From Metellina segmentata (lineage: Eukaryota > Arthropoda > Arachnida > Araneae > Tetragnathidae), in assembly GCA_947359465.1 (NCBI GenBank), contig OX375873.1, positions 60,235,573 to 60,299,572 of the forward strand: DNA of 64,000 bases. Reading direction: 5' to 3'. Below the pieces are notes generated by a model. That model was not told where the DNA came from. It saw nothing but the letters and a program-made list of their open reading frames with translations, and made no database searches. Within the stretch, counting starts at the first letter, position 1. The number at the start of each line of letters is the position of its first letter. Below are positions 51,691 to 63,432 of this stretch, piece after piece. The position numbers and the translations under genes were made by a program.

Positions 51691-52329
51691 GATTATCCTT
51701 GTTAGGCGTAGCGGCGGCTTACCCATTGGGTGTACTACATTCAGTTACCGCTACATTCACATGTACTGGTTATTTCGATCCTTGTGTCGAAGGCCGAGTG
51801 GTCAAGGGGTTGGATGTGGTAAAAAATCATTGGTCACTGTATTTGGAACCTAATAGGTTATTATAGACTTGACAATATTTATATATCCATCTGAAAATGT
51901 AACAAAGTTTGTATGATTTTCGTTCGGCCTGATATCGCTTCAAAAAATTAACGAAAATTATATACTATTTTAGGAAATTATCGGCAGCTCTTTGTGTGCA
52001 ATAAAGACAAAAAAAAAATTGAAAGTAGAATTTTTCTAACTATAAAAAGTTATCGGTCCAGCCTATCTGCCGACTTATCTAACTTTGTTAGTTCTATACA
52101 ACTACAATCAATTCAATATGATTTTGAAAGTAATAATAAAATTTTGACTACATAATTTTAGTTAAATAAAAAGATATTTAAAAATTATTAAGGGTGAAGA
52201 AAAGTATTAACTTAATTTTTTTAATTTTCACATATGGTATTTTCAATTTTTCACAGTAAATTTCGTAAACCATCCCTCTCTGCTTCATTTCATAGAAGGT
52301 CTACATTTCGAATCGCTTATTCTGTTGCC

Positions 52330-52444
52330 GTTGTTAAAAATTAGTGGTGTTGTCTTCTGATCTTTCCTTCGGGTTTGATTCCGAACCGTCGCCAATAGCC
52401 CATTGTGTTGCTTCAGTGCGACGTTAATCAAAACACCTACCTAC
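52330..52444 (+). mobile_element. SINE family B 3' fragment
   Basis: GTTGTCTTCTGATCTTTCC, CGTCGCCAATAGCCCATTG and tail ACACCTACCTACC, matching family B ends. Confidence 0.65.
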
Positions 52445-52445
52445 C

Positions 52446-52690
52446 ATCTGTGGCTCAGTTAGTTTTCCCACTGCTCTACTAGCCTTTTAGATGCAGGTGG
52501 CTCAGGTTCGATCCCTGCAACTACTCTGGATGTACTTTTATCTTCTGTGTCAGCCAAACTTCTGTGTTTGTATATTCATTTATTTGAAGGAAAAAGTATG
52601 ATTTGGCATAGCTTGGTCAGATCTGGTCCTTGCTATATTCTAGCTCTGATCCTTGCCATAAAAAATAACCTTCGACTTACCAATAATTCA
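52446..52690 (+). mobile_element. SINE family C, most complete copy
   Basis: tRNA-like head ATCTGTGGCTCAGTTAGTTT with B box GGTTCGATCCCTGC, then the C body (CTTCTGTGTCAGCCAAACTT, GATTTGGCATAGCTTGGTC). It defines the family whose fragments lie at 23.9, 25.3 and 32.65 kb. Confidence 0.65.
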
Positions 52691-52860
52691 AAAAGCCCTC
52701 GGATCAATAGGATTTGAGTTCGAATCCTAGCAAGGGTATGGTGCTCTTAATGTTCGGAATCCACTTTAAATCGGAGGTGCCGGTCGAATCAGCCCCCCAG
52801 AAAACAAAGAACGACCTCAGTACAACAAATCAGCCGCTCAATAAAATCAAATGTGTTGGA
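52690..52860 (+). mobile_element. Possible SINE with B-box only
   Basis: GAGTTCGAATCCTAGCAAGG at 52721 resembles a tRNA T-arm, followed by TTTAAATCGGAGGTGCCGGT. No clear A box. Confidence 0.35.
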
Positions 52861-54310
52861 ATAGAAGTAATTTCATAAGCGGCAGGCACTGGACACATAA
52901 AATTTGGGAAATATCTTGATTTAATCGGGAACTGTATCAGAATAGTAACATAGTTCCACGTTGAAAGAGTTCGTATTTATCTCAGCATCGCTCGATAACG
53001 GACCCAGCGGAAGCGAAGAAGCATCCTCCATCGTCGATGAGGAACGCTTCCTCTTCGAAAACAAATCGTTATATTCTGGTGGGAAATGACACAATCAGCT
53101 CATTTTGTGAGCGTTGATAGGAAATTCTCAACGGCACGGAAGTCGTAATGAGAGTGAGAACGATTCCTTCAAGATAAATGGCCTGACCATCTGTAACGTC
53201 TCATTTCTTCTAAGTTTAGATACACGCTGAAAAACTAATGAATGCCAGCACTTTTTTAGACCTAGGATCCGAGTGTGACTGGCCTCTGTATTTTGGAAGA
53301 CATCAGCAATTACACGAGATTTTTCAGTGAGCTTTAAGCCGTGACGAATGTGAGTGTCTTTCAAGAAAGTATTTATCCAACTCGGGTTTTTTTTACTAAA
53401 AACCAACAGAACTTGACAAGATTTATGTTTAAATACTGCCTGTTTTGTCCTATCTTTAATCTATCAAGGCAGCGATGACATTATCTCTTTTATTCAACTC
53501 ATTTTTTGTGTTTCTATAGTTGTTAATTATGAACAAAGGGGATGGTTCGTAGGCTACAGTTTCGGACCCCTCCCGCATGCGGGACCCAATAGAACCAGTC
53601 CCTAGAATTGTACTTATATTTTTTTCCAATGCCAGCTTATGAATCTTATGATCCTTCAAGCATTAACTGGTGAGAACGTATCAGTCTCTGTGCTACCAAG
53701 AGGCACCATAGGAGGAACTACCACATCGTACACGCCGTGAACTGTGTTGAATATGCCTTCCTGGAGGACTTTTGGGATTGGATTTTGGATTTTAAAGCGC
53801 AAGGTCCAAAATACAACAAGCCGCATAAGACGCAAGATTCGAAGTTAAAAACAGCAGTGAAGCTAGAGAACTAAATACGAAAAATACAAAATTGAGTCAA
53901 GTGTAAAAATTTAATTTGTTTGGATGAAATTTTTGGGAAAGTGAATGAATGAATTTATAATTGAATTGATGATTATGATTGAATTTATAAAAATAACAAG
54001 ATAACTATTTAAAAAATGTGGTTCGTAACAAAGCAAAAAAAAATTGGAATTAGGATTTTCTCCAATCAAATCCTGTACATTTAAATTTGCACTCTTGTAA
54101 AATTTGAGACAGTGATGATTGAAAAGAGAGCAAGCAATTAAAGAGCAATGAACATTATTCAATTAATGAAATATTATTTCGTTTTCAATTAATGAAATAT
54201 AATGAAATATTATTTCATTAATAAAATATTGTTCAACTCTGTTCAACAATATTTGACACATGGGGCGAAGCTCTCCCAACAAAAGATAACGACCAGTTAA
54301 GCGAGTATGT
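52861..54310. other. Intergenic sequence, unassigned frames
   Basis: Contains a 92-codon minus frame at 53406-53128 (SKKNPSWINTFLKDTHIRHG...) and a 67-codon minus frame at 53659-53456, neither with a family that I recognise nor with supporting splice sites. A GC palindrome, CCCGCATGCGGG, lies at 53572-53583. I cannot assign a function. Confidence 0.3.
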
Positions 54311-54322
54311 CCTATATGAAGG

Positions 54323-54617
54323 AAGTGGTAGCCCAGTTGGGACAGCATTGGATTAGCAACCGGAGGGTTGCGAGATGGAATCCAACGAAAGGCCGTCGTG
54401 TACAAAAGTGCCTGGGGCACGTTAAATCTCTCGTGGCCTCAAATGTCCTCACGTTGGAGTGGTGTGGATGTTTGGAGGGTGAGGTGCCAGATCAGGTGTT
54501 GCCTCGTCTTCTGACCGTGGTTAAAAATTACTTTTTGCTTGGATCTTTCCCTATGAGATTGATCATCAATAACCCGTTCTTTTGCTCCAGTACGACGTTA
54601 ATTAAAATACCTACCTA
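54323..54617 (+). mobile_element. SINE family B, complete, 12-bp target duplication
   Basis: Head GGTAGCCCAGTTGGGACAGC, T-arm GCGAGATGGAATCC, linker GTCGTGTACAAAAGTGCC, shared body and tail AAAATACCTACCTA. The perfect duplication CCTATATGAAGG occurs at 54311-54322 and 54618-54629. Confidence 0.9.
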
Positions 54618-54649
54618 CCTATATGAAGGCGGGGCAGCTTAAAATAGGT

Positions 54650-54800
54650 CCTTCGCATATTCTGGCCATTTGATGAATTAATGAGGACTTTGGCAGAGCT
54701 GGACCGCATTTACGTGTCGTCTCGAAGAATCAGGAAACTTCGAGCATCCAATCCCACTTCGGGTACATACGAGATTCGAACTCGCAACCAAGAAATATCT
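54650..54800 (-). mobile_element. tRNA-derived SINE-like fragment
   Basis: The minus strand reads GGTTGCGAGTTCGAATCTCG, a B-box-bearing T-arm, followed by a body unlike that of families A-C. Confidence 0.4.
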
Positions 54801-54899
54801 CGAACTTAGAAGAATTGACCAGATCTTGGATGTGATATCTTGTTTAAACACTAGGAGGGGTGACCGACGCCCTTAGCAGCTCTGACACTGGTTTGGTAG

Positions 54900-57050
54900 A
54901 TAGATGATGTTCATTGAAAATGCAATACAGAGAAGCAGTTATTAAATTGATCGGAAATTTGGCAGATGGTAGTTCCGAGAGATTCTAAATATAATCTCAT
55001 GGTCCATTTACGACCCCATTTACAGACAGTGGAAACTGGATTGTAGATTGTCGTAGTGGTCCTACTATGGCGTAATGGTTTTGGGTACTATTCATTCACG
55101 CTTCCGCGTTATACGAATCGTAGGCATTATGAACAGTCAGAAATACAACGCATAGGTCTTGGAATCCGAAGTCTTATCCTTCATGCAGACTCTCACTGAA
55201 GATATCTTTCACTAGGACATTGCTCGTCCTTTTGTCGCCCGAAGTGTCTGATTCGACCCTCATCGAAGCTGAAAATTGATCCCTACATGGCATCAGACGC
55301 AGTCTCATCTGATGAATTGAGGATGCGTGTTGTATCAGCGTGGAACGTATGTTTCACACACTGCAGTTCAGAATCTTTATCGGTTGATGTCACACAGTGT
55401 GCAAGCTGTTGTAACAGTAAAGATGAACGTTCAAATTGAATTTCATTGAAGTTGTTCAAGTCTGTTGGTGCTGCATTTTCAATAAACTGTATCTTCATTG
55501 AAATTCTGTATTTTTATTTTCAATGAAGTGTATTCTTCTATTATGTTAACAGATGCACACAATTTTACAAAACTTCCGACTTTGACGTTCTGTTAGCATA
55601 AATTCATTTGTTTTATTCATAAAGTTAAATATTCTATGTGTTCTCAGAAATTTCACTTGTTAAGTCAATGTTTGTTCGACCGAGCTTCATTTTCGTATGA
55701 TAAAACTGACATTGACATCTACTATCGTGGCATTTCAGAGCTCCTTGGTACACCTTGTTATCGGTGAACTGAGTTTTCAAAATGTCACCTGGTAAAAGAA
55801 TTGACTGACACCTAGTTAATTTGATTTATTGGTTTCCCAGCTAACTAATTCCACCTGAGAGCTCAAGTGCAGGAGAATTAAAAGCGGGAATTGTTACATC
55901 GTTAAAAACATGATAAATCAAGCAAAAATATTTATACATCATTTATGAATGGCGGCAAACTTTCGAATCAATAATGCAGCGTCATAAATGAAATTACTAG
56001 TTTTCTAGTTGATAGCGAATGTAATTATGGTTTCAGACAAGGCAATAGGAATAACTAATACGAATGAATTATTCTTTTTCTCTTCGACAGCATCTTAATT
56101 TGAATGAATAACGACTTGTGCTGCTTTCTATTCCTGAGCTTTCTCTTTCACTTGATTTCCTTTGCAAAGAATTCCACTTTTGATGTCTTCTTCTCATATT
56201 AAAAGTCATTCTTTTATTTTTTTATAAAGTTCATAACCATAATTTATTTTATTTTGTTTTGTGTGAAGAGAAAAGAAATTTAATCTTCGATTATCATTTT
56301 CAAAGTTGAGTTCCCTATTTCATTAATCTGTTACCTTACATTGACATTTTAGTTTATTGAATTTTATTTCAAAAAGATTTGAATAAATAGGGTTGTATTT
56401 TTTACTTCTCCATAAATCCATGAAATTTAATAGATTAGAGAATTTATTAGCATAATTATTCTTCGTATTTCTACTAAAAAATGTATATTAATTTTGTGGT
56501 CTTGTTGCTGCTTGGAGAGGATTATTATTTTAGATTTCAGTACTAAAAGCTTCAATCACGTTTTATGAAAAATATATATTTGTATTACTCAAAGAAACTA
56601 CTAGATTGATGTCCGAAACAAGTTACGCTGTTTTAAATGTTCATGTATCGAAATTATTACATTCATCATTTGATACAATGATTTTTTGGCAATGAAAAAG
56701 ATAACATTTTGATTCCTCCTTTCTTTTAGTTTCTATTATGTGAAATGCTTTCTCGTGTATGTTAATTGTATTTAAAAGTTACAAAGTAGGAAAAATAAAA
56801 GATTGATGGGAAAGTAATGTAAAGAAGTAAACTGTCCTAATGCTAAACGGTTCTCTACGCCCTTTTTGTAGACTATTCTGGCATATAATGTGTGTTGTAA
56901 TGCACTTTCAAAACTTTTTCAAATATTGAGTTCAGTAGTGAGCTTATTGAATAGAGTATTATAAACTGTATTTACAGTAAAAAACTGGGAGACACTTTTC
57001 GATTAATCCAAAAAAACAATAGTGGTTTAAGGGCTATAAAGTAATGAGAG
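54900..57050. other. Intergenic, no recognised gene
   Basis: AT-rich. A 71-codon minus frame at 55498-55283 (KIQFIENAAPTDLNNFNEIQ...) has no identifiable domain. I see nothing else. Confidence 0.4.
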
Positions 57051-57054
57051 AAAA

Positions 57055-57440
57055 CATAGGAAGCTTCACAGAAAGCAATGCGATTCTTCTTCTGTAGGTT
57101 TCACCCAATTATTCCTTGAAATATATTTCACAAAGAATCGGAATTATAACTTAGAATATAATACAGTATAAAGTCTAAATTGCATAGGAAACTTCACCGA
57201 AAGCAATGCAATTCTTCTTCTGTAGGTTTCACCCAATTATTCCGTGAAATTTATTTCACAAAGAATCGGAATTTTAACTTAGAATATAATTCAGTATAAA
57301 GTCTAAATCGCATAGGAAGCTTCACCGAAAGAATGCGATTCTTATTCTGTAGGTTTCACCCAATTATTCCTTGAAATTTATTTCGCAAAGATTCGGAATT
57401 ATGACTTAGAATGTAATTCAGTATAAAGTCTAAATTGCCT
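57055..57440. repeat. Tandem repeat, 3 copies of 128 bp
   Basis: Units begin with CATAGGAAGCTTCAC at 57055, 57183 and 57311. They share TCTGTAGGTTTCACCCAATT and AATTCAGTATAAAGTCTAAA with about 5-10 percent differences. The repeat is direct, with a constant period of 128 bp. Confidence 0.92.
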
Positions 57441-60110
57441 AAGTAATATATTAATGTTTCGTCGCATGCATTTTTGCACTATTTTAAGAACAAATGTGGT
57501 TGCTGATACAGCTCCGACCCGAGTAGTAATTTTCTTGCTAGGCAATTGCATAGGTCGTGGCATACTACTAGCACCATTTCTGTCCACAAATCAAAAATAT
57601 GATCATTACTCACATTAGCGTTTAGCAAATTCAGGTCGTATTTATCGCCTCCTAATGTCAAAAGAATTCACCCCAGCACTTAAGTTGAACAGCTTTCTAA
57701 TATTATTCAGCACTTATCTCACCTCAGGTCCTCTTTCTTTTGTTAGTTAAGGTAGAATTCCTCCCCCCTCTTCCAGAACTCAGTATCCACCCTTTCCCAG
57801 CGCTACCAAATTGCTTACATTATAATTCTTTTTAAAAAATGAATGATAATAGTTAAATAGAAAAATAAAATGAGCGATGAAGAATTGCAGACACCAACCA
57901 TCATCCTCAGCAATTCTATTGTAATCTCCGATTTTTGAGCCAAAAAACCTGTTCTCTGAGCCCACTCTTAACAGCAACCACATCTTTGTTGACCGTCTCT
58001 TTTGCCATTATTCTCCTTTCTTGCTTGTTTTCTCTTTTCTTCCTTTACTTCTTTTTTAATATCTTGCTTCTGAACTTTTTTTAGAATCCTAAACGCAGTT
58101 GAATCGTTGATGTATCCGGAAATGTTTACACTGGCCGCTTGGGTAGAGGTGTATACCTGAGAAATAATTGCATATCTGCGGATATGGCGCGCTTTTCACC
58201 AACACCGCAAGGGTGGGCTTGGAAATGATTCGTCAGGAGAGAATAACCTCTTAAACTTTGAACATCTACACGTTCTAAATTGTTTCGAACATTATTCAAT
58301 TATCCGTAATTTCCCTCATGAAGTGATGCATTTGCAAGTTCTGTACATTGTTACAACAATTCGGAATTTATACCCCATAGGTCCAGAAATTTGTTTTTAC
58401 TACCGTAAAATAACATTACAAAGTTAGTTGAAATTGCCATACCTCTAACTTTAATGTTTAGTGCATAAACAGGTATAATTTATTGGTAATTATCGTTTCA
58501 CGCAACCCAAAGACTGCTATTCTATTTTACTATTGTAAACACCTTCATCTTGGTAGCCAACTCTACGGAGTGAATTTCTTATTAAGTTTACGGGATATAA
58601 TACCTACAAAATAGTGAGAAAGTTTAAAACGTGGTAGTAGGATCAGTACCGCGCAGATAGAAGGGCTATAAAGTCTCAAGCCCCTGTTGACTTATCGCTT
58701 ATTTCTGGAATAAACGGTGCCAGAGCTATTGAAGTGCTTGTTTGCCGTTGAATGTGGATTCAACACGAACGGGCGCCAGCACACTATAGCTGTGCGTTAT
58801 AGTGTAATCGCCCCAAACGATAGCGTCAAAACAGTACAAATCGTAATAAAGGAGAAGATAACCAACCGCTAAGATTTTTAAGTTCTTATTATTCGAAGAA
58901 CGTAAGAATATATACAGTATCTACATCATCGCATTAATAACATTACACAAATACACATTAGCATTTGAGAACAAATACTGATGTCCAGCGAAGTCATCAG
59001 CGTCACCCTCTGCCTCCGGCTCTCTCTGTCGTCTCTAACCGTCGTCTCTGCCACAGTCTAAAAATAATCCAACGGTAAAAGTCAATAATCAATCAGAGAT
59101 TATCTGGACAAACACCAACTGTTATTCTCAAGTCATTGTAAAGCACGTAAAGAAAGAACAGCAACTCTGTGCCAAAATAAAAAATCAGAATATATTCGGC
59201 ATTCCGATATGACCATGGTGTAGGCCCCGGCAAGTGACGCTTCCTAAAGGTCAAGCACAACGGTGTTTCTCACGAGGTCACAGAGTAATTATTTAAGCCA
59301 CACTTTTGGGGCCGAAGATGGACCAGTCGTTTGACCACCACGATCGCCCGATTTGACATACCTCAATTTCTTTCTATTGGAATACCTAAAGATCCTCGTG
59401 TACGAGACGTTCCATTGATTCCAATGAGAATCGTTGTAAGTGCTTCTGTCGCTGCTGCGGCTTCTCACACAATACCTGATATCTTTTAAAATATATTGCA
59501 ATCAACGAGTCGACGCTTCCAGGCATGTATAACTGTAGGCGAGCGCTTTTTTTAGATACAAGATAAATGAATACAAGATTTTTGAGTTTTACAGTCCTAT
59601 TTCTTAAATAAATGGCTATAATTTAAAAACTTTTCAACTCAGCATAATTATTTTATAGTTCATTCCCTAGATAACATAAAAAGAACAAGTTCTCAAAGTT
59701 TTACGAGAATAAATCCATAATTTTTTGTGTTATAACTTTTGAAGTGAGGAAATAATGCATAAATATTAATTTAGAGCAAAAAATAGCTTGAAGTGTATCG
59801 TTTGCTCTCTCTTGCTTTTGCTGTATGTGTAAACAATTTTGTTCTTCACTTTTCTTTAAAAAATTTTCACAATATTTCCAACTCTGATTTCCAAAAGAGA
59901 AATTATTTAAACATTTAAAAAAACTTTCTAAAATTATGTTTGTAAAAAAAAAATACAATTTTAAATTTAAATATTGACAGGTTTTTGGTCTTTTAACGTT
60001 TGTTTTCCATACCTACTTCCGGTTTTCCCGCCTTGATTAAAATCTTAGTACCTCTGCAACTAATTGACTTAGAGATAATACATATTATATATTTTGGTAA
60101 TATAATTTGG
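57441..60110. other. Intergenic, no recognised gene
   Basis: Frames of 60-85 codons exist on the minus strand (for example 59501-59289, SRSSDRSTYNDSHWNQWNVS) but lack motifs that I can name. No RNA genes or repeats of clear structure were seen. Confidence 0.4.
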
Positions 60111-60116
60111 TCTTTT

Positions 60117-60945
60117 TTAATTATAACGCCGTACTAGAATAACACATTTTATTGGCTATTGACGACGGTCCGGGATCAATCCCCTAAGGCAGTGCTCCCC
60201 AACCTTTTTATCACCGCGGACCGGATCAACGTTTGATAATTTTAACGCGACCCGCTAGAGGTGGGGGGGAGAGAGAGAGAGAGACGTTTATTGTTTATAT
60301 TTTAGATTGTTTTGATTAAATAATTTTAATTTAATTGGATTTAAACATGCCTTAAAAATGAATATAATGTGATTTAACATTTTAACTCACTAGAACGCTA
60401 AATCAATAAAGTAGTTTCCCAACCACAAAAAAACCCACGAAGCGCTCGAACTCTTTTAAAAGCAAAGACAGGTGATCGTGCACCAACTAGGAGAATGAAT
60501 GTTTAGGCTGTCTCGCCTAAAATCCCCGCTAATGTCTGAAACATGTCCAAAATGCCTCTGTTCACGCGCCGTCCCCACAACTTCAGTTTGGCTTTAAATG
60601 CTGCTACTTTGTCTGCCAACTTGAAAACAGTTGTCACGTTTGTCAAAATTAGAAAATAGAGACAAACAGAATTCAGAAATCATAATTGAAGCTCTAGTAG
60701 CAGAACAAATTTGAAGTTCTGATTTACCGCCTCCTAATTTGAGTGGACATTTCATAGATAAAAACCGCACAAACCCGAGAGAAATACACCAAAATAAATA
60801 AATGGAAATAATTTAATATTTTTTGGGCGGCCCGGTACCATTTGATCCACGGACCGGTACCGGTCCGCGGCCCGGGGGTTGGAGACCACTGCCCTAAGGG
60901 AAAGATCCGAGGACAACATTTCGAAATTTTGAACCACGGTCAGAT
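60117..60945 (-). mobile_element. SINE family A, truncated and split by a hAT element
   Basis: The plus strand shows ACGCCGTACTAGAATAACAC and GACGACGGTCCGGGATCAAT, then, after the inserted element, GAAAGATCCGAGGACAACAT and ACCACGGTCAGATGACGAC, where it stops. This is the complement of the SINE A 3' half. Confidence 0.82.
60190..60891. mobile_element. Non-autonomous hAT element, 702 bp
   Basis: Ends CAGTGCTCCCCAACCTTTTT and, from 60891 on the minus strand, CAGTGGTCTCCAACCCCCGG. Perfect 8-bp target duplication CCCTAAGG at 60182-60189 and 60892-60899. The subterminal GGACCGGTACCGGTCCGCGG is a strong palindrome typical of one widespread hAT group. No transposase frame. A GAGA run lies at about 60268-60284. 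Confidence 0.92.
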
Positions 60946-62060
60946 GACGACAAATGTATTTTGAAAAAGTAAATGCTCTATCAAATCAGATTTTTTAAAA
61001 ATTTGAGAATTTTTGGTCAAGAAAGACATTTTAAATGTGTTCGGATACCTCAAAAGAAAGTGCTGATTTTCTTAGCTAATTCTTCTAATGATTTCGATAA
61101 CATTAATTTTGGCAAAAATATTTCGTTTTTCTACAAACACTCCAACGATACCAAAACAATACCAATTTTAGAAGGAGAAATGCATCCCTTCATGAACTTG
61201 TGAACCGATTTTCCACCATTGGCCTCATCGGTTTTTCCGCCAACAGAGTTTTAAAAAAATTGGACCACCCTAATCGTGACAATGGACCTCGGTTCGTTCA
61301 GGGGGCCCCAGGAAAGGAGGCAGAGGCGAACTTAGAGGAGTTCTCGAGAACTTCAAGCATTTGTTTATCAACTACACCATATGTCGGGTAAACAAACCAA
61401 AGATCAAAAGTCAACGCTGAACAGAAACTTTGATAAGTGACAATGAGATCTCTATTTTCTGAAAACGGCGGTTTTGGTAGACCCAGAACTTTGTGGCTCG
61501 TAAAAGCTCTATGAACTTCGTTATGAACATCCGAAAATAACGTACTTATTTGTTTCTCATTAACTGTCTCGCTTTTAATAAAACATATAGCGTAGCTCCT
61601 GTGAGAAGACAATGGACCTTGATTTCTGTATAGTCGTAAAAGGTTGTCTCGGAAAAGAAGCGCTATATACTCCCTCAAAGTAAAAAAGGTAGTGTGTCTT
61701 AAATCTGCATTTTTCAGGAGAGCAAAAAAACTAATCGTTTTCCTTGTGATTTTTTTACGATATTATACATTTGGTTGCATTATATACATTTGTTATACAT
61801 CTATATACATTTATATACATTATTTATATGCATTTATATTTTATACACATTTGGTTGCAACTTTTATTGGATCAGCTGATGAAATTAGAGATTTTGCCAT
61901 CATGTGGAAATCACAAAATGCCCCATATAGCAATAATTTTTAAAAAATGGAATTTTTGACATACAACCTTTTGTACTTTGAGTGACGATATGCAGAAGTC
62001 TGAGTAACACGTACAGCGATCGCAATAGATGGTTTATCCCCCGTCAACTTTGGAATCGAG
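60946..62060. other. Unassigned region with several open frames
   Basis: The plus frame 60973-61203 (YQIRFFKNLRIFGQERHFKC...) and the minus frame 61678-61298 (126 codons, ALLFRDNLLRLYRNQG...) are longer than expected in AT-rich DNA but match no family that I know. They overlap no other evidence of a gene. 61760-61860 is a run of TATACATTT-like units. Confidence 0.3.
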
Positions 62061-62076
62061 CAATGAACTCGATGCA

Positions 62077-62130
62077 TCTATATAAATATATATATATAGA
62101 TATAGATAGATATATATAGATATATATATT
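62077..62130. repeat. TA/GATA microsatellite
   Basis: Simple repeat of TATA and TAGATA units. Confidence 0.85.
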
Positions 62131-62651
62131 TTAGGGTGGAGCGAGAAAAACACGAATTTCGGAAATTGAAAACGCCTATGGTGGGAATAGTTGTTGACTA
62201 CCATGCTTATTAATAATACAGAATATGAGCTAAATCAATTAATATCTTCAGGTGCCAAAATCGCTTTGAAATTTCGAAATTTTGCCATTTTTTTCACAAA
62301 AATAATAATAACGCATTTAAAAAATTTAATACATCTTATTTAAAGCAATGGGTGGGTGAAATGAACTTCCCTGCGTGTAAAAAAAAAGTTTTACACCTGA
62401 CATTATCCCGGAAATATATAAAATTTCCCCTTTTTTTTAGACCGCCATCACGAGCGTCTCAACTCCTCTCAATAGACTCATCATTGCGACCGGGGATTCC
62501 TCTTGCAGCTCTTCGCTGTTTTTGCACTATGAAAACAACCCAGAAGTCAGCACGAGGAGGTGGCTGCATATCGAGTTCCACCCCCCTAAAAATTTCAATT
62601 TAAGTTACTTGCTTACCCTAAAAATTTAAATTGAAGTTTCTGGCAAGTGGT

Positions 62652-63011
62652 TTAGCTTAAAAGTGGTTGATATTGGCTTTTGGTTTCAAATCTGCGTAAA
62701 GCAAGTCTTGACCGAATAAATCCATATCGTGCCTCTGTACCACATGCTGTACTATATACTTCAGTTACTGATTTAACGCAACTTTGTACTGCTTGCGAAT
62801 AGCATGGAAAGTTAAACATGTTACTATTGGTTGGAACGTCTAGAACCATAAACTTGAGTTGATCATCAGAAAGAGATACTGTAAGTGGAGGATATGTAAT
62901 GGAATTTGATTGCCATTCAATTAGATTTATGTAATCGTCTGCTTCGTAGTTTAACTTGGGAATTTTGAACTCTCGAATATTCTTTCCAACTTTATTTTTT
63001 AACATTGACAA
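62652..63011 (-). CDS. Uncharacterised 119-aa frame, left arm of inverted duplication
   Basis: Starts MSMLKNKVGKNIREFKIPKL and includes DDYINLIEWQSNSIT, VSLSDDQLKFMVLDVPTNSN, MFNFPCYSQAVQSCVKSVTE, CGTEARYGFIRSRLALRRFE and the ending KSQYQPLLS. Strings like FPCHSQAV.R.VKLVTEA followed by ARDGFIR recur, to my recollection, in multi-copy uncharacterised arthropod proteins; the function is unknown to me. It may be the C-terminal part of a repeat-encoded protein. No splice sites or promoter were identified. Confidence 0.5.
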   Translation of the reverse strand: MSMLKNKVGKNIREFKIPKLNYEADDYINLIEWQSNSITYPPLTVSLSDDQLKFMVLDVPTNSNMFNFPCYSQAVQSCVKSVTEVYSTACGTEARYGFIRSRLALRRFETKSQYQPLLS

Positions 63012-63222
63012 TGTTAGCTGATGATCGAAAACACGTCAGAGAATTGAGCCTTAGAAGAATTTAAAATTAAGACAAAAAAAAGTTGAAAAGAATAATTACG
63101 AGTTTAAAATTCCCAAGTTAAACTTCGAAGCAGACGATTACATAAATCTAATTGAATGGCAATCAAATTCCATTACACAACCACCACAAACAGTATCTCT
63201 TTCTGATGATCAACTCAAGTCT

Positions 63223-63432
63223 ATGATTCTAGACGTTCCAACCAATAGTAACATGTTTAACTTTCCATGCCATTCACAAGCAGTAGAACGTTGCGTTAAA
63301 TTAGTAACTGAAGCATATAGTACAGTATGTGGTACAAAAGCACGAGATGGATTTATTCGGTCAAGAATTGCTTCCAGACTTGCTGTACCAAGATTTCAAA
63401 CCAAAAGCCAATATCAACCACTTTTAAGCTAA
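63223..63432 (+). CDS. Uncharacterised frame, right arm of inverted duplication
   Basis: The second copy, open in frame from about 63055 but with its first ATG at 63223. Reads MILDVPTNSNMFNFPCHSQA, VERCVKLVTEAYSTVCG, ARDGFIRSRIASRLAVPRFQ and ends KSQYQPLLS exactly like the left copy. The upstream open part (EFKIPKLNFEADDYINLIEW) also matches the left copy, lacking its start Met. Between the copies the amino-acid sequence is conserved despite silent and insertion/deletion changes. Confidence 0.45.
   Translation: MILDVPTNSNMFNFPCHSQAVERCVKLVTEAYSTVCGTKARDGFIRSRIASRLAVPRFQTKSQYQPLLS

Noticed and set aside
57055..57440. CRISPR-like array
   Set aside because: Units are contiguous 128-bp direct repeats without distinct spacers, in a eukaryotic setting.
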